Assembly: GCA_016432265.1 (NCBI GenBank)
Contig: CP066681.1
Location: forward strand, 1,948,342-2,012,341
DNA length: 64,000 bases
Direction of reading: 5' to 3'
Source: Micavibrio aeruginosavorus
GTDB taxonomy: Bacteria > Pseudomonadota > Alphaproteobacteria > Micavibrionales > Micavibrionaceae
The notes under the pieces are model-generated. The model was not told the DNA's origin, searched no databases, and saw nothing but the letters and a program-made list of their open reading frames with translations. Below are positions 18,389 through 25,746 of the stretch, in pieces. The translations under genes and the position numbers were made by a program. Every line of letters starts with the position of its first letter. Within the stretch, counting starts at the first letter, position 1.

Positions 18389-19765
18389 CTACGACGAAGT
18401 CACGTGCCTGGCCTCAGAAGAATGCGGCAAATATTGATCGAAGGAAGCGCAAATCAATCGCGCCGACTGCCGGGCTAAAGCATGCACGGTTCCATCAGAG
18501 GAAATCTGCGCCAAACCATCCCTGACCAAAGGCATAATCGACTCATAAACACCTGAAAAATCGTGATCCGGAATACCCATGCCCGCGGCTTCACCAAGAG
18601 GGTTCACCGAAAGATTGCACATCATCTTCTCAATCACCCGTGCTCTTATTTTATCAGATTCCGTCATTTCACAATATTTATCGAACGGAAACTGTCCGGA
18701 AAGCACCCGGTCGCGATAAGGAGGTAAATGAACATAGTTCTGCACATATACATCTCCCAAACGGCTAATCCCACTAGCGCCAACAGCTAAAAGATAAGGG
18801 CAGTTATCATCCGTATACCCCTGAAAATTCCGGGACAGGCAATTGCTGCGCAACGCTGTAACCAAATTGTCGCTTTCCTTACAGAAGTGGTCGATCCCAA
18901 TAGGTACGTAGCCGGCGTTTTCAAACACTTCAGCGGCATCCTCGAACAGATCCAGCCTGTCTTCAACTGAAGGCAAGGCATCCTCTTGAATAAGACGCAT
19001 ATGCTTTTTCATCCATGGCACATGAGCATAGCCAAATAGAGAAATTCTTTGCGGCTCCAAAGTTAACGCCTGCTCCGCCGTTTTCCTGATACTGTCTCTT
19101 GTCTGGTATGGCAACCCATACATCAGATCTATATTAACATTGTTAATACCGTGAGCGCGGCACATATCAGTCGCCCTTTTACAAGTATCATAATCCTGTG
19201 ATCGATTAACCGCGTTCATAACCTGCTGATTAAAGTCCTGCACACCCAGACTCGCCCTGTTAACGCCGCATTTTTGATAGGCGGACAATTTATCGGCGCT
19301 GGCGGCACGAGGGTCGATCTCTACCGACACTCCCAGATCATCACGCGTGAAATCACCAATCTTACGCAAGCGCGATACAATTCTCCGGAAATCTGACGGT
19401 CTTAACATAGTAGGCGACCCACCGCCGAAGTGAAGATATCGCACTTCGAGCCGCTTAGGGGCAAGGATAGGCACCAACATGGATAGTTCTTGCAAAAGCC
19501 AGTCCGTATAGTCGCCAACCGCGGAGTAACGGCTCGTCACCCGGGTATGGCAGCCGCAAAACCAGCATAATTGGCTGCAAAACGGCACATGAACATAAAG
19601 CGATATGGGGCTACGTGCTGGAATTTTTTCCAATTCCTTCCTATACCAATCCTGCGTCGCTCCCGACTTGAAATGCGGCGCAGTCGGATAACTGGTATAG
19701 CGGGGAACCATGCGATCGTGCTTCAGGATCGATTCTTTAATATTATTGTTCATCTGATGCACCAT
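18389..19765 (-). CDS. hemN: Oxygen-independent coproporphyrinogen III oxidase (HemN)
   Basis: A 458-residue radical-SAM enzyme that converts coproporphyrinogen III to protoporphyrinogen IX without O2. The cluster motif is HVPFCSQLCWFCGC (CxxxCxxCxC). It is followed by LHFGGGSPTMLRPSDF and NVNIDLMYGLPYQT, typical of true HemN rather than HemW. The start at 19765 gives an ATGA overlap with the upstream PH-domain gene; a second in-frame ATG lies 12 bases downstream. An FNR-type box lies before the two-gene operon, consistent with haem supply under low oxygen. Confidence 0.94.
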   Translation of the reverse strand: MVHQMNNNIKESILKHDRMVPRYTSYPTAPHFKSGATQDWYRKELEKIPARSPISLYVHVPFCSQLCWFCGCHTRVTSRYSAVGDYTDWLLQELSMLVPILAPKRLEVRYLHFGGGSPTMLRPSDFRRIVSRLRKIGDFTRDDLGVSVEIDPRAASADKLSAYQKCGVNRASLGVQDFNQQVMNAVNRSQDYDTCKRATDMCRAHGINNVNIDLMYGLPYQTRDSIRKTAEQALTLEPQRISLFGYAHVPWMKKHMRLIQEDALPSVEDRLDLFEDAAEVFENAGYVPIGIDHFCKESDNLVTALRSNCLSRNFQGYTDDNCPYLLAVGASGISRLGDVYVQNYVHLPPYRDRVLSGQFPFDKYCEMTESDKIRARVIEKMMCNLSVNPLGEAAGMGIPDHDFSGVYESIMPLVRDGLAQISSDGTVHALARQSARLICASFDQYLPHSSEARHVTSS

Positions 19766-20346
19766 CAGCTCTTTACAAGCCTGAGGCCTTGATTATGCTG
19801 CCCGATGTTATCAACCGGAGCATCAGCCATCGGATCATGTAGTTTGCGCCGGGCATTGTGCATGGCCTTAATTAATTTGTATGGATTTTTAATGGCCGGC
19901 AGATCAATATCTCCGACAAAACGGGAATCAAGCCGTACCTGCCCATAGCCCAAAAGCCGACCTAATAAACCATGATGAACATGTTCGGAACGGATCTCGA
20001 CCAGGTCAATCTCTTCAACTTCAACAAAAATCAATCCTATTTTATAGATCAAGCGCATATCGGTCAGCGCGATTTCTGTCGACAACAATTTTACTAAATA
20101 AAGGGAGCAGATAAAAAATCCGCCCGGCAAAGACAGCAGCAAGGCAACATGAGATCCCAGAAACGGTATGTCGGCAAGAGGAGGCGTAGCCCCCCAAAAA
20201 TGCCATAAAAAGTAATCGATGGCAGCGCCACAAGCCATGAACAGCGCCAGCCAGCATCCCCCTGTCATCAGGTATATCCAGTGCAGCCGCGCCAGCAGGA
20301 TAACGCGCTCTTCCGCGCCAATGATACTTTTAACAAAACTGCTCAT
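19765..20346 (-). CDS. PH-domain (bPH2/YdbS-like) membrane protein
   Basis: A 193-residue protein with two hydrophobic segments (WIYLMTGGCWLALFMACGA and VALLLSLPGGFFICSLYLV). They are followed by a bacterial PH domain: STEIALTDMRLIYKIG, then GLLGRLLGYGQVRLDS, the VEIRSEHV / GYG pattern typical of YdbS/YdbT relatives. The function of these proteins is unknown. It is first in a two-gene operon with hemN (ATGA overlap). That suggests co-expression under low oxygen, but I see nothing that ties it to haem synthesis. Confidence 0.75.
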   Translation of the reverse strand: MSSFVKSIIGAEERVILLARLHWIYLMTGGCWLALFMACGAAIDYFLWHFWGATPPLADIPFLGSHVALLLSLPGGFFICSLYLVKLLSTEIALTDMRLIYKIGLIFVEVEEIDLVEIRSEHVHHGLLGRLLGYGQVRLDSRFVGDIDLPAIKNPYKLIKAMHNARRKLHDPMADAPVDNIGQHNQGLRLVKS

Positions 20347-20379
20347 AGTTTATGGTGGCATAGCAAATCAAATAAACCC

Positions 20380-20393
20380 TTGACCCATATCAA
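20380..20393. promoter_or_regulatory. FNR/FixK-type box upstream of the PH-hemN operon
   Basis: TTGACCCATATCAA has one mismatch to TTGAT-N4-ATCAA. It lies 34 bases upstream of the PH-domain start. The spacing would put transcription start almost at the annotated ATG, so either the message is nearly leaderless, the true start is further in, or the activator acts from a different position. Confidence 0.65.
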
Positions 20394-20415
20394 GCGTTTT
20401 TTCCAGCGGAAGAAA

Positions 20416-20442
20416 TGCCTCTTTTTTTTGTAAAATAGAGGC
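20416..20442 (-). terminator. Possible terminator of the lipid-synthesis operon
   Basis: A GCCTCT/AGAGGC stem flanks an A/T-rich inner region that can extend the pairing. It lies just after the CDP-alcohol phosphotransferase stop on the minus strand, and the following U tract is weak (ATTTCTT). Confidence 0.4.
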
Positions 20443-20444
20443 TT

Positions 20445-21116
20445 TTATCCTTGCCCAGTGCCGGATTCTAATCCCCGGTAAGCCGTCCTGGCCCTGCGGT
20501 AGACTGTTAACAGGCAACCGGCGACAATGACGATGAGCGCCCCATAAAGTGTTGAGCCCTGTGGCAAGAAGGCAATTTCCAGCGGGATCGCCCCTGCGCC
20601 TGCAGCGATCAAAACCATCCGTCGTGCTTTGGCCATCGGCCCCTGAAAATCGGCAGGAAGACCCATACCGCGAGCCAATGTGCGCACATAGGCCGTCATC
20701 ACTGCCAAAAGCGCTGCCGCCCAGCCCAGCGTCACACCTCCCGGCCACGACGCCACAGCATACCCGGCGGCCACCAGCACCAGAATATCGGATATGCGAT
20801 CGGGGATATCGTTGAACAATTCTCCGGAAGGCGTTTTCTTCCCGCCTTCCACGGCAACCAGACCATCCAGAATATTACAGGCACCGCGCCCCAGTAAGAA
20901 AACAGGAACCAACCAGGCATACAGCCACAGCTCGCTTCCTTTTGCCCCTGCCGTCAGCCATAAACAAACTGCCGCCAATGCCGAAAATCCGATGCTGGAA
21001 ATTGAAATATGATTGGGGTGTATAGATGTTTTCCCGATCACCTCCGTCATATTCTGTAGAATAGCCCATTGCCGGGCTTTCAGGGGACGGCGGTTATTCT
21101 GCTCTGCGCTCGTCAT
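20445..21116 (-). CDS. CDP-alcohol phosphatidyltransferase family protein (YnbA-like)
   Basis: A 223-residue polytopic enzyme of the family that joins CDP-diacylglycerol to an alcohol to make a phospholipid. The usual D-x2-DG-x2-AR-x8-9-G-x3-D-x3-D motif is seen as NILDGLVAVEGGKK followed by SGELFNDIPDRISD. The first Asp and the AR are altered (NILDG, VAV), as in the YnbA-type branch rather than in PgsA or PssA. It is the last gene of a four-gene operon with CdsA-like, PlsC-like and methyltransferase genes, close to E. coli ynbABC in content. The alcohol acceptor is unknown. Confidence 0.82.
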   Translation of the reverse strand: MTSAEQNNRRPLKARQWAILQNMTEVIGKTSIHPNHISISSIGFSALAAVCLWLTAGAKGSELWLYAWLVPVFLLGRGACNILDGLVAVEGGKKTPSGELFNDIPDRISDILVLVAAGYAVASWPGGVTLGWAAALLAVMTAYVRTLARGMGLPADFQGPMAKARRMVLIAAGAGAIPLEIAFLPQGSTLYGALIVIVAGCLLTVYRRARTAYRGLESGTGQG

Positions 21117-21122
21117 TTTTCT

Positions 21123-21773
21123 TCACTCCCATCCAGGAAAGACATGATCTGCCGCCAGACCCTTCACTTGTTGCTCAAGCTTCATGGTAAAATCGGTGTC
21201 TTGGTACGAGGTTTTGTCAACAGCCTTCCCGATAATGATGTCACAAAAAAAAGGCACCAGCAGTGGATCCCCCTTGGGCAAGGCTTTGCCCAAACCATGC
21301 ATAAAGACGGGAAAGACTTCCACTGCGGGGCAGGATTGCACCAGACGTCCAATCCCCCGCCGGAACGGCAGTATCTTTTCAGGAACGCCGCGGCTGCCTT
21401 CAGGGAAGAAGATAATAATCTCATCACGCTTCAGAGCTTCATAAACCGGGCACAGCGGATCGTCCTCGCTATCGCCCGTACGCACGATCGGTATGATATT
21501 GATCAATGTATGCGATAACCAGCTTGCCAGCGGCGTTCGCAGGAAATAATCCGCCGCCGCCACAGGGCGGACGCGATGCAAATCGGATAGCCGGAACAAG
21601 CTCATCAGCACAAGCGTATCAAGATGGCTGTTGTGGTTGGCGATCACAATGGCTGGGCCGTGACACGGCAAATTTTCCCGCCCCAAAACTCTCAACCCCA
21701 AAATGATCATCAGAACGGGTCTGATAATCAACAAGAAGAATGCAACTTGCACATATCTCTTGCAGTTACCCAT
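21123..21773 (-). CDS. 1-acyl-glycerol-3-phosphate acyltransferase-like protein (PlsC family)
   Basis: A 216-residue acyltransferase with an N-terminal hydrophobic helix (VQVAFFLLIIRPVLMIILG), the catalytic IANHNSHLDT (H-x4-D) and the substrate-binding FFPEGSRG. The frame is open to 21812, but ATG 21773 has a GAGG site seven bases upstream and overlaps the CdsA-like gene by eight bases, so I prefer it. It is likely to acylate a lysophosphatidic acid or similar lysolipid in the inner membrane, feeding the adjacent CdsA-like and CDP-alcohol enzymes. Confidence 0.86.
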   Translation of the reverse strand: MGNCKRYVQVAFFLLIIRPVLMIILGLRVLGRENLPCHGPAIVIANHNSHLDTLVLMSLFRLSDLHRVRPVAAADYFLRTPLASWLSHTLINIIPIVRTGDSEDDPLCPVYEALKRDEIIIFFPEGSRGVPEKILPFRRGIGRLVQSCPAVEVFPVFMHGLGKALPKGDPLLVPFFCDIIIGKAVDKTSYQDTDFTMKLEQQVKGLAADHVFPGWE

Positions 21774-22710
21774 AGAAGTACCTCGTAAAATGCAGAAAGA
21801 CGGGCGCCACAAGCGTCAGGCTATCCAGACGATCAAGATAGCCGCCGTGCCCCGGCAGGCTTTTCCCGCTATCCTTGATTCCAAGATCGCGCTTGACCGC
21901 TGAAACCGTTATGTCCCCTATAAAACCGAGGATAGCTATCACCGCTCCGGCAACAAACCCGTGGATCATCGAGAACGGCGTAAGGTAAGATGCCAGAAAA
22001 CCAGCCATCAGTGTTGTTGTAATGACACCCCCAATAAACCCTTCCCACGTCTTGTTCGGACTGACCGATGGAATAATCCGCCGCCGTCCCGCCATTTTAC
22101 CCCAGACATATTGCGCCACATCATTGAACTGCGTCAGAAATAACATAAACAGCATTAAGCCTGCGCCGCCAGCAACAACGGGATCTTTGAGGGGGAGTAC
22201 CAGCAAATAGGCGATATGACTGAGGTTATAAACGGTCAGCGCCAATCCCCATTGCAGCGTCCCCGCCGCCTTGATGAACCCTTTAGTCTCACCTGTCAGC
22301 AGGTGCAAGAAGGCCAGAACGACAAATGCATAAACGGGTATGAAAATAGAAAACATTCCGTACCAGACATCATAGACGAACCAGTATTGTATGGGTATAA
22401 CCAGATAGGCGAAGAAAAGGACGCGCCGATCTGACTGGCGCGTAGGAATGATGGACAAAAACTCCTTGAAAGCCAGAAAGCTAATAAAGCCGAAGAACAA
22501 AACAGCCGCACCCGTGCCCATGACCGTGACAATCGCCACCATTGTAATGATCACGGCCCACGTCCGGGTGCGATCGATCAGTTCGCTGTAGTTTCTTTCC
22601 GGATAAGACTTGCAGAGGCCACATACAACCAGCGCCGCAACGACCAAAAGACCATAGATCCCGCCCAGACCCCACACAACCGGGTTTTGCCAGATATTAT
22701 CCCCCATCAC
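21766..22710 (-). CDS. Phosphatidate cytidylyltransferase-like protein (CdsA/YnbB family)
   Basis: A 314-residue polytopic protein with about eight membrane segments. It carries the CDS signature near the C-terminus: SPNKTWEGFIGG, then VKRDLGIKDSGKSLPGHGGY and LDRLDSL. CDS enzymes make CDP-diacylglycerol from phosphatidate and CTP. A housekeeping cdsA probably exists elsewhere, so this copy looks dedicated to the pathway of its operon, as in E. coli ynbB. It lies 18 bases after the methyltransferase gene and overlaps the acyltransferase. Confidence 0.9.
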   Translation of the reverse strand: MMGDNIWQNPVVWGLGGIYGLLVVAALVVCGLCKSYPERNYSELIDRTRTWAVIITMVAIVTVMGTGAAVLFFGFISFLAFKEFLSIIPTRQSDRRVLFFAYLVIPIQYWFVYDVWYGMFSIFIPVYAFVVLAFLHLLTGETKGFIKAAGTLQWGLALTVYNLSHIAYLLVLPLKDPVVAGGAGLMLFMLFLTQFNDVAQYVWGKMAGRRRIIPSVSPNKTWEGFIGGVITTTLMAGFLASYLTPFSMIHGFVAGAVIAILGFIGDITVSAVKRDLGIKDSGKSLPGHGGYLDRLDSLTLVAPVFLHFTRYFYG

Positions 22711-22728
22711 CGCTTCCCTGAATGTCGA

Positions 22729-23586
22729 CTACACAAGCTTATCAACCCGGATGACACCGAATATGCCTTTATTCTCCATTTTTTTACCAACGAAATATAG
22801 CCCTGCCTCTTCAACCCAGCGCCTTGTCAGTTCGCAAGGCCGCAAACGCATAACCCACATCCGTCCGGTATGGGACGGCAACACTCTGGCGATAAACTCA
22901 AGCTGAGGATGTTCTGGCTGGATCGTCAGCAGCAAACTGCCGCCCTGCCCTAGAATCGCAGCGATCTGACGGAGATGACGCGCCACAAGCCCATCATTAT
23001 CGATAATTTCATGCAGGCCGGAAACCACAACGATATCGGGCTGCTCTTTCAGGATAAGCGCCAAATCGTCATCGCTGAAGGCGTCGGCCTGCTCGATTAT
23101 CGCCTGAATGCCCATATCTTGCGCCAGCGTCTGCGCGCAGCATACGTTTTCAACCCTGTAGTCGCGCAAAATGGCCTGCACATCAAGGTCGGATAGGTCA
23201 CGCAGCGCCTCCAGCACATAACGGCCCCCGCCACAGGCCAGATCAACGATCTTCACAGGCCCCGATTTATTGCGCGCCTTCTCGCGCGCCAGCGCCTTCA
23301 GTTCTTCACGCACCAGTTCACCGCGCTGGCGAATGCCAACCCACCCCGGCGCATTCAGATAAAGACGATCAAGCCATACACCAATTCCATACCGCCCTTG
23401 CGCCTGGTTGCAGTAAACGTATTCCAGCATCACGCCGGAATCAAAGCCATAGCGATATCCCAGATCAATCCCGGTCGACCAGCGCCCTACACCGCGCATC
23501 AAGCTATTGATGGCCTTGTAATAAAGCGCTTTGAAGCAATAACGGGGCAAAGGCTGGATCAATTGATCATAAGGCACACTGTGCAT
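22729..23586 (-). CDS. Class I SAM-dependent methyltransferase (YnbC C-terminal-domain-like)
   Basis: A 285-residue protein. The N-terminal ~100 residues hold WSTGIDLGYRYGFDSG and WVGIRQRGELVREEL. A Rossmann methyltransferase follows, with motif I VDLACGGGRYVLEAL and PDIVVVSGLHEI. The N-terminal sequence and gene neighbourhood recall the methyltransferase part of E. coli YnbC (from memory). The frame is open to 23625, but ATG 23586 has a perfect AAGGAGG site seven bases upstream. It is first of the minus-strand lipid operon, so a lipid head group or phospholipid is a plausible methyl acceptor; this is inference. Confidence 0.8.
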   Translation of the reverse strand: MHSVPYDQLIQPLPRYCFKALYYKAINSLMRGVGRWSTGIDLGYRYGFDSGVMLEYVYCNQAQGRYGIGVWLDRLYLNAPGWVGIRQRGELVREELKALAREKARNKSGPVKIVDLACGGGRYVLEALRDLSDLDVQAILRDYRVENVCCAQTLAQDMGIQAIIEQADAFSDDDLALILKEQPDIVVVSGLHEIIDNDGLVARHLRQIAAILGQGGSLLLTIQPEHPQLEFIARVLPSHTGRMWVMRLRPCELTRRWVEEAGLYFVGKKMENKGIFGVIRVDKLV

Positions 23587-23617
23587 AATAGCCTCCTTCT
23601 GGGCGAAACTTATACAA

Positions 23618-23632
23618 TTGAACAATGGTTAA
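23618..23632. promoter_or_regulatory. Operator-like half palindrome A (TetR regulon)
   Basis: TTGAACAATGGTTAA keeps one TTGAAC half and a degenerate second half (two differences). It lies 32 bases upstream of the methyltransferase start and is the weakest of five related sites. Confidence 0.4.
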
Positions 23633-23649
23633 TTAAAGCATGACACGAT

Positions 23650-23666
23650 TATGAACAAAGTTCAAT
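23650..23666. promoter_or_regulatory. Operator-like palindrome B (TetR regulon)
   Basis: This site contains the perfect core TGAAC-AAA-GTTCA (23652-23664). It lies in the divergent promoter region between the methyltransferase operon and the tetR gene. Confidence 0.65.
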
Positions 23667-23672
23667 AAAAAT

Positions 23673-23701
23673 ATTGAACATAGTTTAAAAAAATGTATAA
23701 T
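23673..23701 (+). promoter_or_regulatory. tetR promoter with overlapping operator C
   Basis: Palindrome C (TTGAAC-ATA-GTTTAA, 23674-23688) contains a -35-like TTGAAC at 23674-23679. A perfect TATAAT follows at 23696-23701 after 16 bases. Repressor binding here would block the promoter, which fits autorepression by the TetR protein. Confidence 0.65.
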
Positions 23702-23725
23702 TAAACTACAGTAAGGAGATAACCC

Positions 23726-24334
23726 ATGGCCCGTCGCAACGATCACAGCCGCGAAGAGTTGAAAACCATGATTCTGGATGCCGCCTGGAATATTACCGGT
23801 GATGAAGGATTTTCTGCCGTCACCGCAAGGCGCATCGCCCGGGCTATCGGCTATACTCCGGGAACCATCTATAACGTCTTCACTTCCATGGATGATGTAC
23901 TGATCGCCCTGTGCGCCCGCGTGGTCGACGAACTATCGGCGATGATTACCCTCCCTTCCCATTATGATCCCGCAGCCCGCCCCGACCATAACCTCAAAAT
24001 CATGGCGCGCCTGTATCGCCGCTACGCCAGCGATCACCTGCATCACTGGATGCTTCTGTTCGGATACAATCTGACCGAGAGCACGCAGGTGCCGGAATGG
24101 TATAATGAAAAAATCGCCTTGCTCTTCGACCCGCTGGAACAAATGATTTCACCCCTCTTCGCTCCGGGCGGCGAGCGGCGAAAGAAAATAGCGGCACGCA
24201 TCTTATGGTCGTCTGTGCACGGCCTTTGCTTCCTCGAAGCAACGCGCAAGATCCCCTTCATTACGGATTATGCCGACCCGGAGGAAATGATGGATTATAT
24301 GATCGATGGCTTTATCTCAGGAATCGGGCGTTAA
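23726..24334 (+). CDS. TetR-family transcriptional regulator
   Basis: A 202-residue regulator. The N-terminal helix-turn-helix spans residues ~10-55 (ILDAAWNITGDEGFSAVTAR, then IARAIGYTPGTIYNVFTSMD). A ligand-binding C-terminal domain follows, with the WMLLFGYNL and WSSVHGLCFLEAT segments of the WHG type. AAGGAG precedes the ATG. Palindromic sites B and C lie just upstream, and D and E at the second operon, so it probably represses both lipid operons and itself. The ligand is unknown; fatty acids or acyl-CoA would suit the neighbours but cannot be shown here. Confidence 0.9.
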   Translation: MARRNDHSREELKTMILDAAWNITGDEGFSAVTARRIARAIGYTPGTIYNVFTSMDDVLIALCARVVDELSAMITLPSHYDPAARPDHNLKIMARLYRRYASDHLHHWMLLFGYNLTESTQVPEWYNEKIALLFDPLEQMISPLFAPGGERRKKIAARILWSSVHGLCFLEATRKIPFITDYADPEEMMDYMIDGFISGIGR

Positions 24335-24347
24335 GCCACAATCCCCC

Positions 24348-24905
24348 TTACTCTTTAAGATGGTAAACGATCTCGACCACTTCGATCACCTCAATGCCGC
24401 CTGACAGGCGCAGCTCTACGCAGTCCCCGATACGCGCCTTCATCAACGCTTTGGCTACAGGGGACAACCAGTTGATTTTTCCCTCATCAAGATCGGCTTC
24501 ATCGACCCCGACCAGCTTGACCGTTACCTCCCGCTCATCCTCATGAACATAGGTGACGGTCGCGCCAAAGAAAACCTGCTCCAGCCCCTGCTGCTTGCGG
24601 GGATCGACAATTTCCACATCGTCAAGACGCTTCGTTAGATAGCGTATGCGGCGATCAATCTCGCGCAGCCGCTTTTTATTATAGAGGTAATCGCCATTCT
24701 CGGAACGGTCGCCGTTTCCGGCCGCCCACGAGACAATCTCGACAATCCGTGGCCTTTCTTCGCGTAAAAGCCATTTTAATTCGGTCTGAAGCGCTTCATG
24801 CCCTGCCGGAGTCATCAGGTTCTTGACATGCGTCGGCAAGGGATCCGGCTCATCCAGATCATCGTCTGCATCGTTGTCATTTTCCTTGGTGAAAGCCTTG
24901 CTCAT
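24348..24905 (-). CDS. greB: Transcription elongation factor GreB
   Basis: A 185-residue Gre factor that stimulates transcript cleavage by backtracked RNA polymerase. The N-terminal coiled coil is recognisable (LMTPAGHEALQTELKWLLRE, then NGDRSENGDYLYNKKRLREI with the acidic tip), followed by an FKBP-like C-terminal domain (VFFGATVTYVHEDERE). The D-R-S-E-N-x-D-Y and RLREIDRRIRYLTKRL patterns are GreB-type. The extra ~25 acidic residues at the N-terminus (NDNDADDDLDEPDPL) are unusual. It is convergent with tetR, with only 13 bases between them. Confidence 0.93.
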   Translation of the reverse strand: MSKAFTKENDNDADDDLDEPDPLPTHVKNLMTPAGHEALQTELKWLLREERPRIVEIVSWAAGNGDRSENGDYLYNKKRLREIDRRIRYLTKRLDDVEIVDPRKQQGLEQVFFGATVTYVHEDEREVTVKLVGVDEADLDEGKINWLSPVAKALMKARIGDCVELRLSGGIEVIEVVEIVYHLKE

Positions 24906-25037
24906 ATAATTATGCTAATTAGAACGGCTCGTTTCCACAATCATAATTTAATAACGTCCAGGCGCACAAGCATATGGTCAGTGTCGATATTATCCTTATA
25001 ATAAGGCGCTATAGACACCTTGCTTCGAGGGAGCATC

Positions 25038-25199
25038 ATGACCATCCTGCGCAATATACTACTGACCACCTGCCTCTTGTCGTTGGGAGCCTGCGCCTGC
25101 GGTCGCAGTACTGACTTCACCGGCTCACCCTATCTGAATGAACGCACGGCAGGAACCGGCCAGATCGACGAAGGCTGCTTCCGCCGCGCCATCGATTAA
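25038..25199 (+). CDS. Small putative lipoprotein
   Basis: A 53-residue protein with a basic start and hydrophobic core (MTILRNILLTTCLLSLGAC). The lipobox is LGAC, giving a mature lipoprotein of about 35 residues (ACGRSTDFTGSPYLNE). A GAGGGA site lies upstream of the ATG. I recognise no family. It sits between divergent greB and the convergent slyX gene, eight bases from the latter's stop. Confidence 0.65.
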   Translation: MTILRNILLTTCLLSLGACACGRSTDFTGSPYLNERTAGTGQIDEGCFRRAID

Positions 25200-25207
25200 G
25201 GCCCACT

Positions 25208-25495
25208 TTAATAATGAGGCGGCTTGTCGCGCGCCGCTATTTCAGCAATCGTCATGGCTTGATCCTGACCGGCATCGTCGGCGGTAGCCATTATGTGGGT
25301 AAGCTTGCTCTGGGTTAGCTCCAGTTGCTGCTTCAGGCGCTCAATGTCCTGCCACTGGCTATTCAGGGCATCGCTCAGATCCTGTATCTGCCGTTCATGA
25401 TCGGCTAGAACCCTCTGCATACGTTCAATCAGCTCATCGTCCATGCCGCATTGATAATGCCCTGCGCCCTCAGACGCAATCTTTTCATCAACCAT
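25208..25495 (-). CDS. slyX: SlyX-family protein
   Basis: A small coiled-coil protein. Its core (ERMQRVLADHERQIQDLSDAL ... QQLELTQSKL) and its ending in KPPHY are the SlyX hallmarks. SlyX function is unknown. The start is uncertain: the frame is open to 25555, but that start overlaps operator D. ATG at 25495 (95 residues) and at 25444 (78 residues) are both possible, and none has a good ribosome-binding site. Confidence 0.75.
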   Translation of the reverse strand: MVDEKIASEGAGHYQCGMDDELIERMQRVLADHERQIQDLSDALNSQWQDIERLKQQLELTQSKLTHIMATADDAGQDQAMTIAEIAARDKPPHY

Positions 25496-25539
25496 TTGTA
25501 ATATAAAAGGAATTTCTAATCCTAGACGACAGAAAAAAT

Positions 25540-25556
25540 ATTGAACAACGTTCATT
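25540..25556. promoter_or_regulatory. Operator-like palindrome D (TetR regulon)
   Basis: ATTGAACAACGTTCATT is an almost perfect copy of the TTGAAC-N3-GTTCAA palindrome. It lies upstream of slyX on one side and 41 bases from site E, upstream of the hydrolase operon, on the other. Confidence 0.65.
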
Positions 25557-25563
25557 ATTTTTG

Positions 25564-25592
25564 TTGACGCAACCAGCTATCCTTGGCATAAT
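25564..25592 (+). promoter_or_regulatory. Putative promoter of the lipase/acyltransferase operon
   Basis: A TTGACG -35 (25564-25569) and a CATAAT -10 (25587-25592) are separated by 17 bases. Operator E follows directly at 25597-25613, over the expected transcription start. Confidence 0.55.
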
Positions 25593-25596
25593 TATA

Positions 25597-25613
25597 ATTG
25601 AACATAGTTCAAT
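25597..25613. promoter_or_regulatory. Operator E: perfect 17-bp palindrome (TetR regulon)
   Basis: ATTGAACATAGTTCAAT is perfectly symmetrical around the central base and is the best of the five sites. It overlaps the likely transcription start of the small membrane peptide/hydrolase/Aas operon, a classic repressor position. Confidence 0.75.
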
Positions 25614-25632
25614 ATAAATAAGGAGAAATATC

Positions 25633-25740
25633 ATGGAAAGCATCATCTTCGCTCATCTGGCCTTATGTGCGGGATCTGCACTATTTGTCAGCGCAGTTAT
25701 CTTCTTCGACCGCCTTCAGGAACGCCGCACAGGGAAATAA
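25633..25740 (+). CDS. Small single-helix membrane peptide
   Basis: A 35-residue ORF with a strong AAGGAG site. A hydrophobic helix (FAHLALCAGSALFVSAVIFF) is followed by a basic tail (DRLQERRTGK). It ends six bases before the hydrolase gene and is the first gene after operator E. The ribosome-binding site, operon position and membrane character support a real peptide of unknown function. Confidence 0.6.
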   Translation: MESIIFAHLALCAGSALFVSAVIFFDRLQERRTGK

Positions 25741-25746
25741 AAGGCC

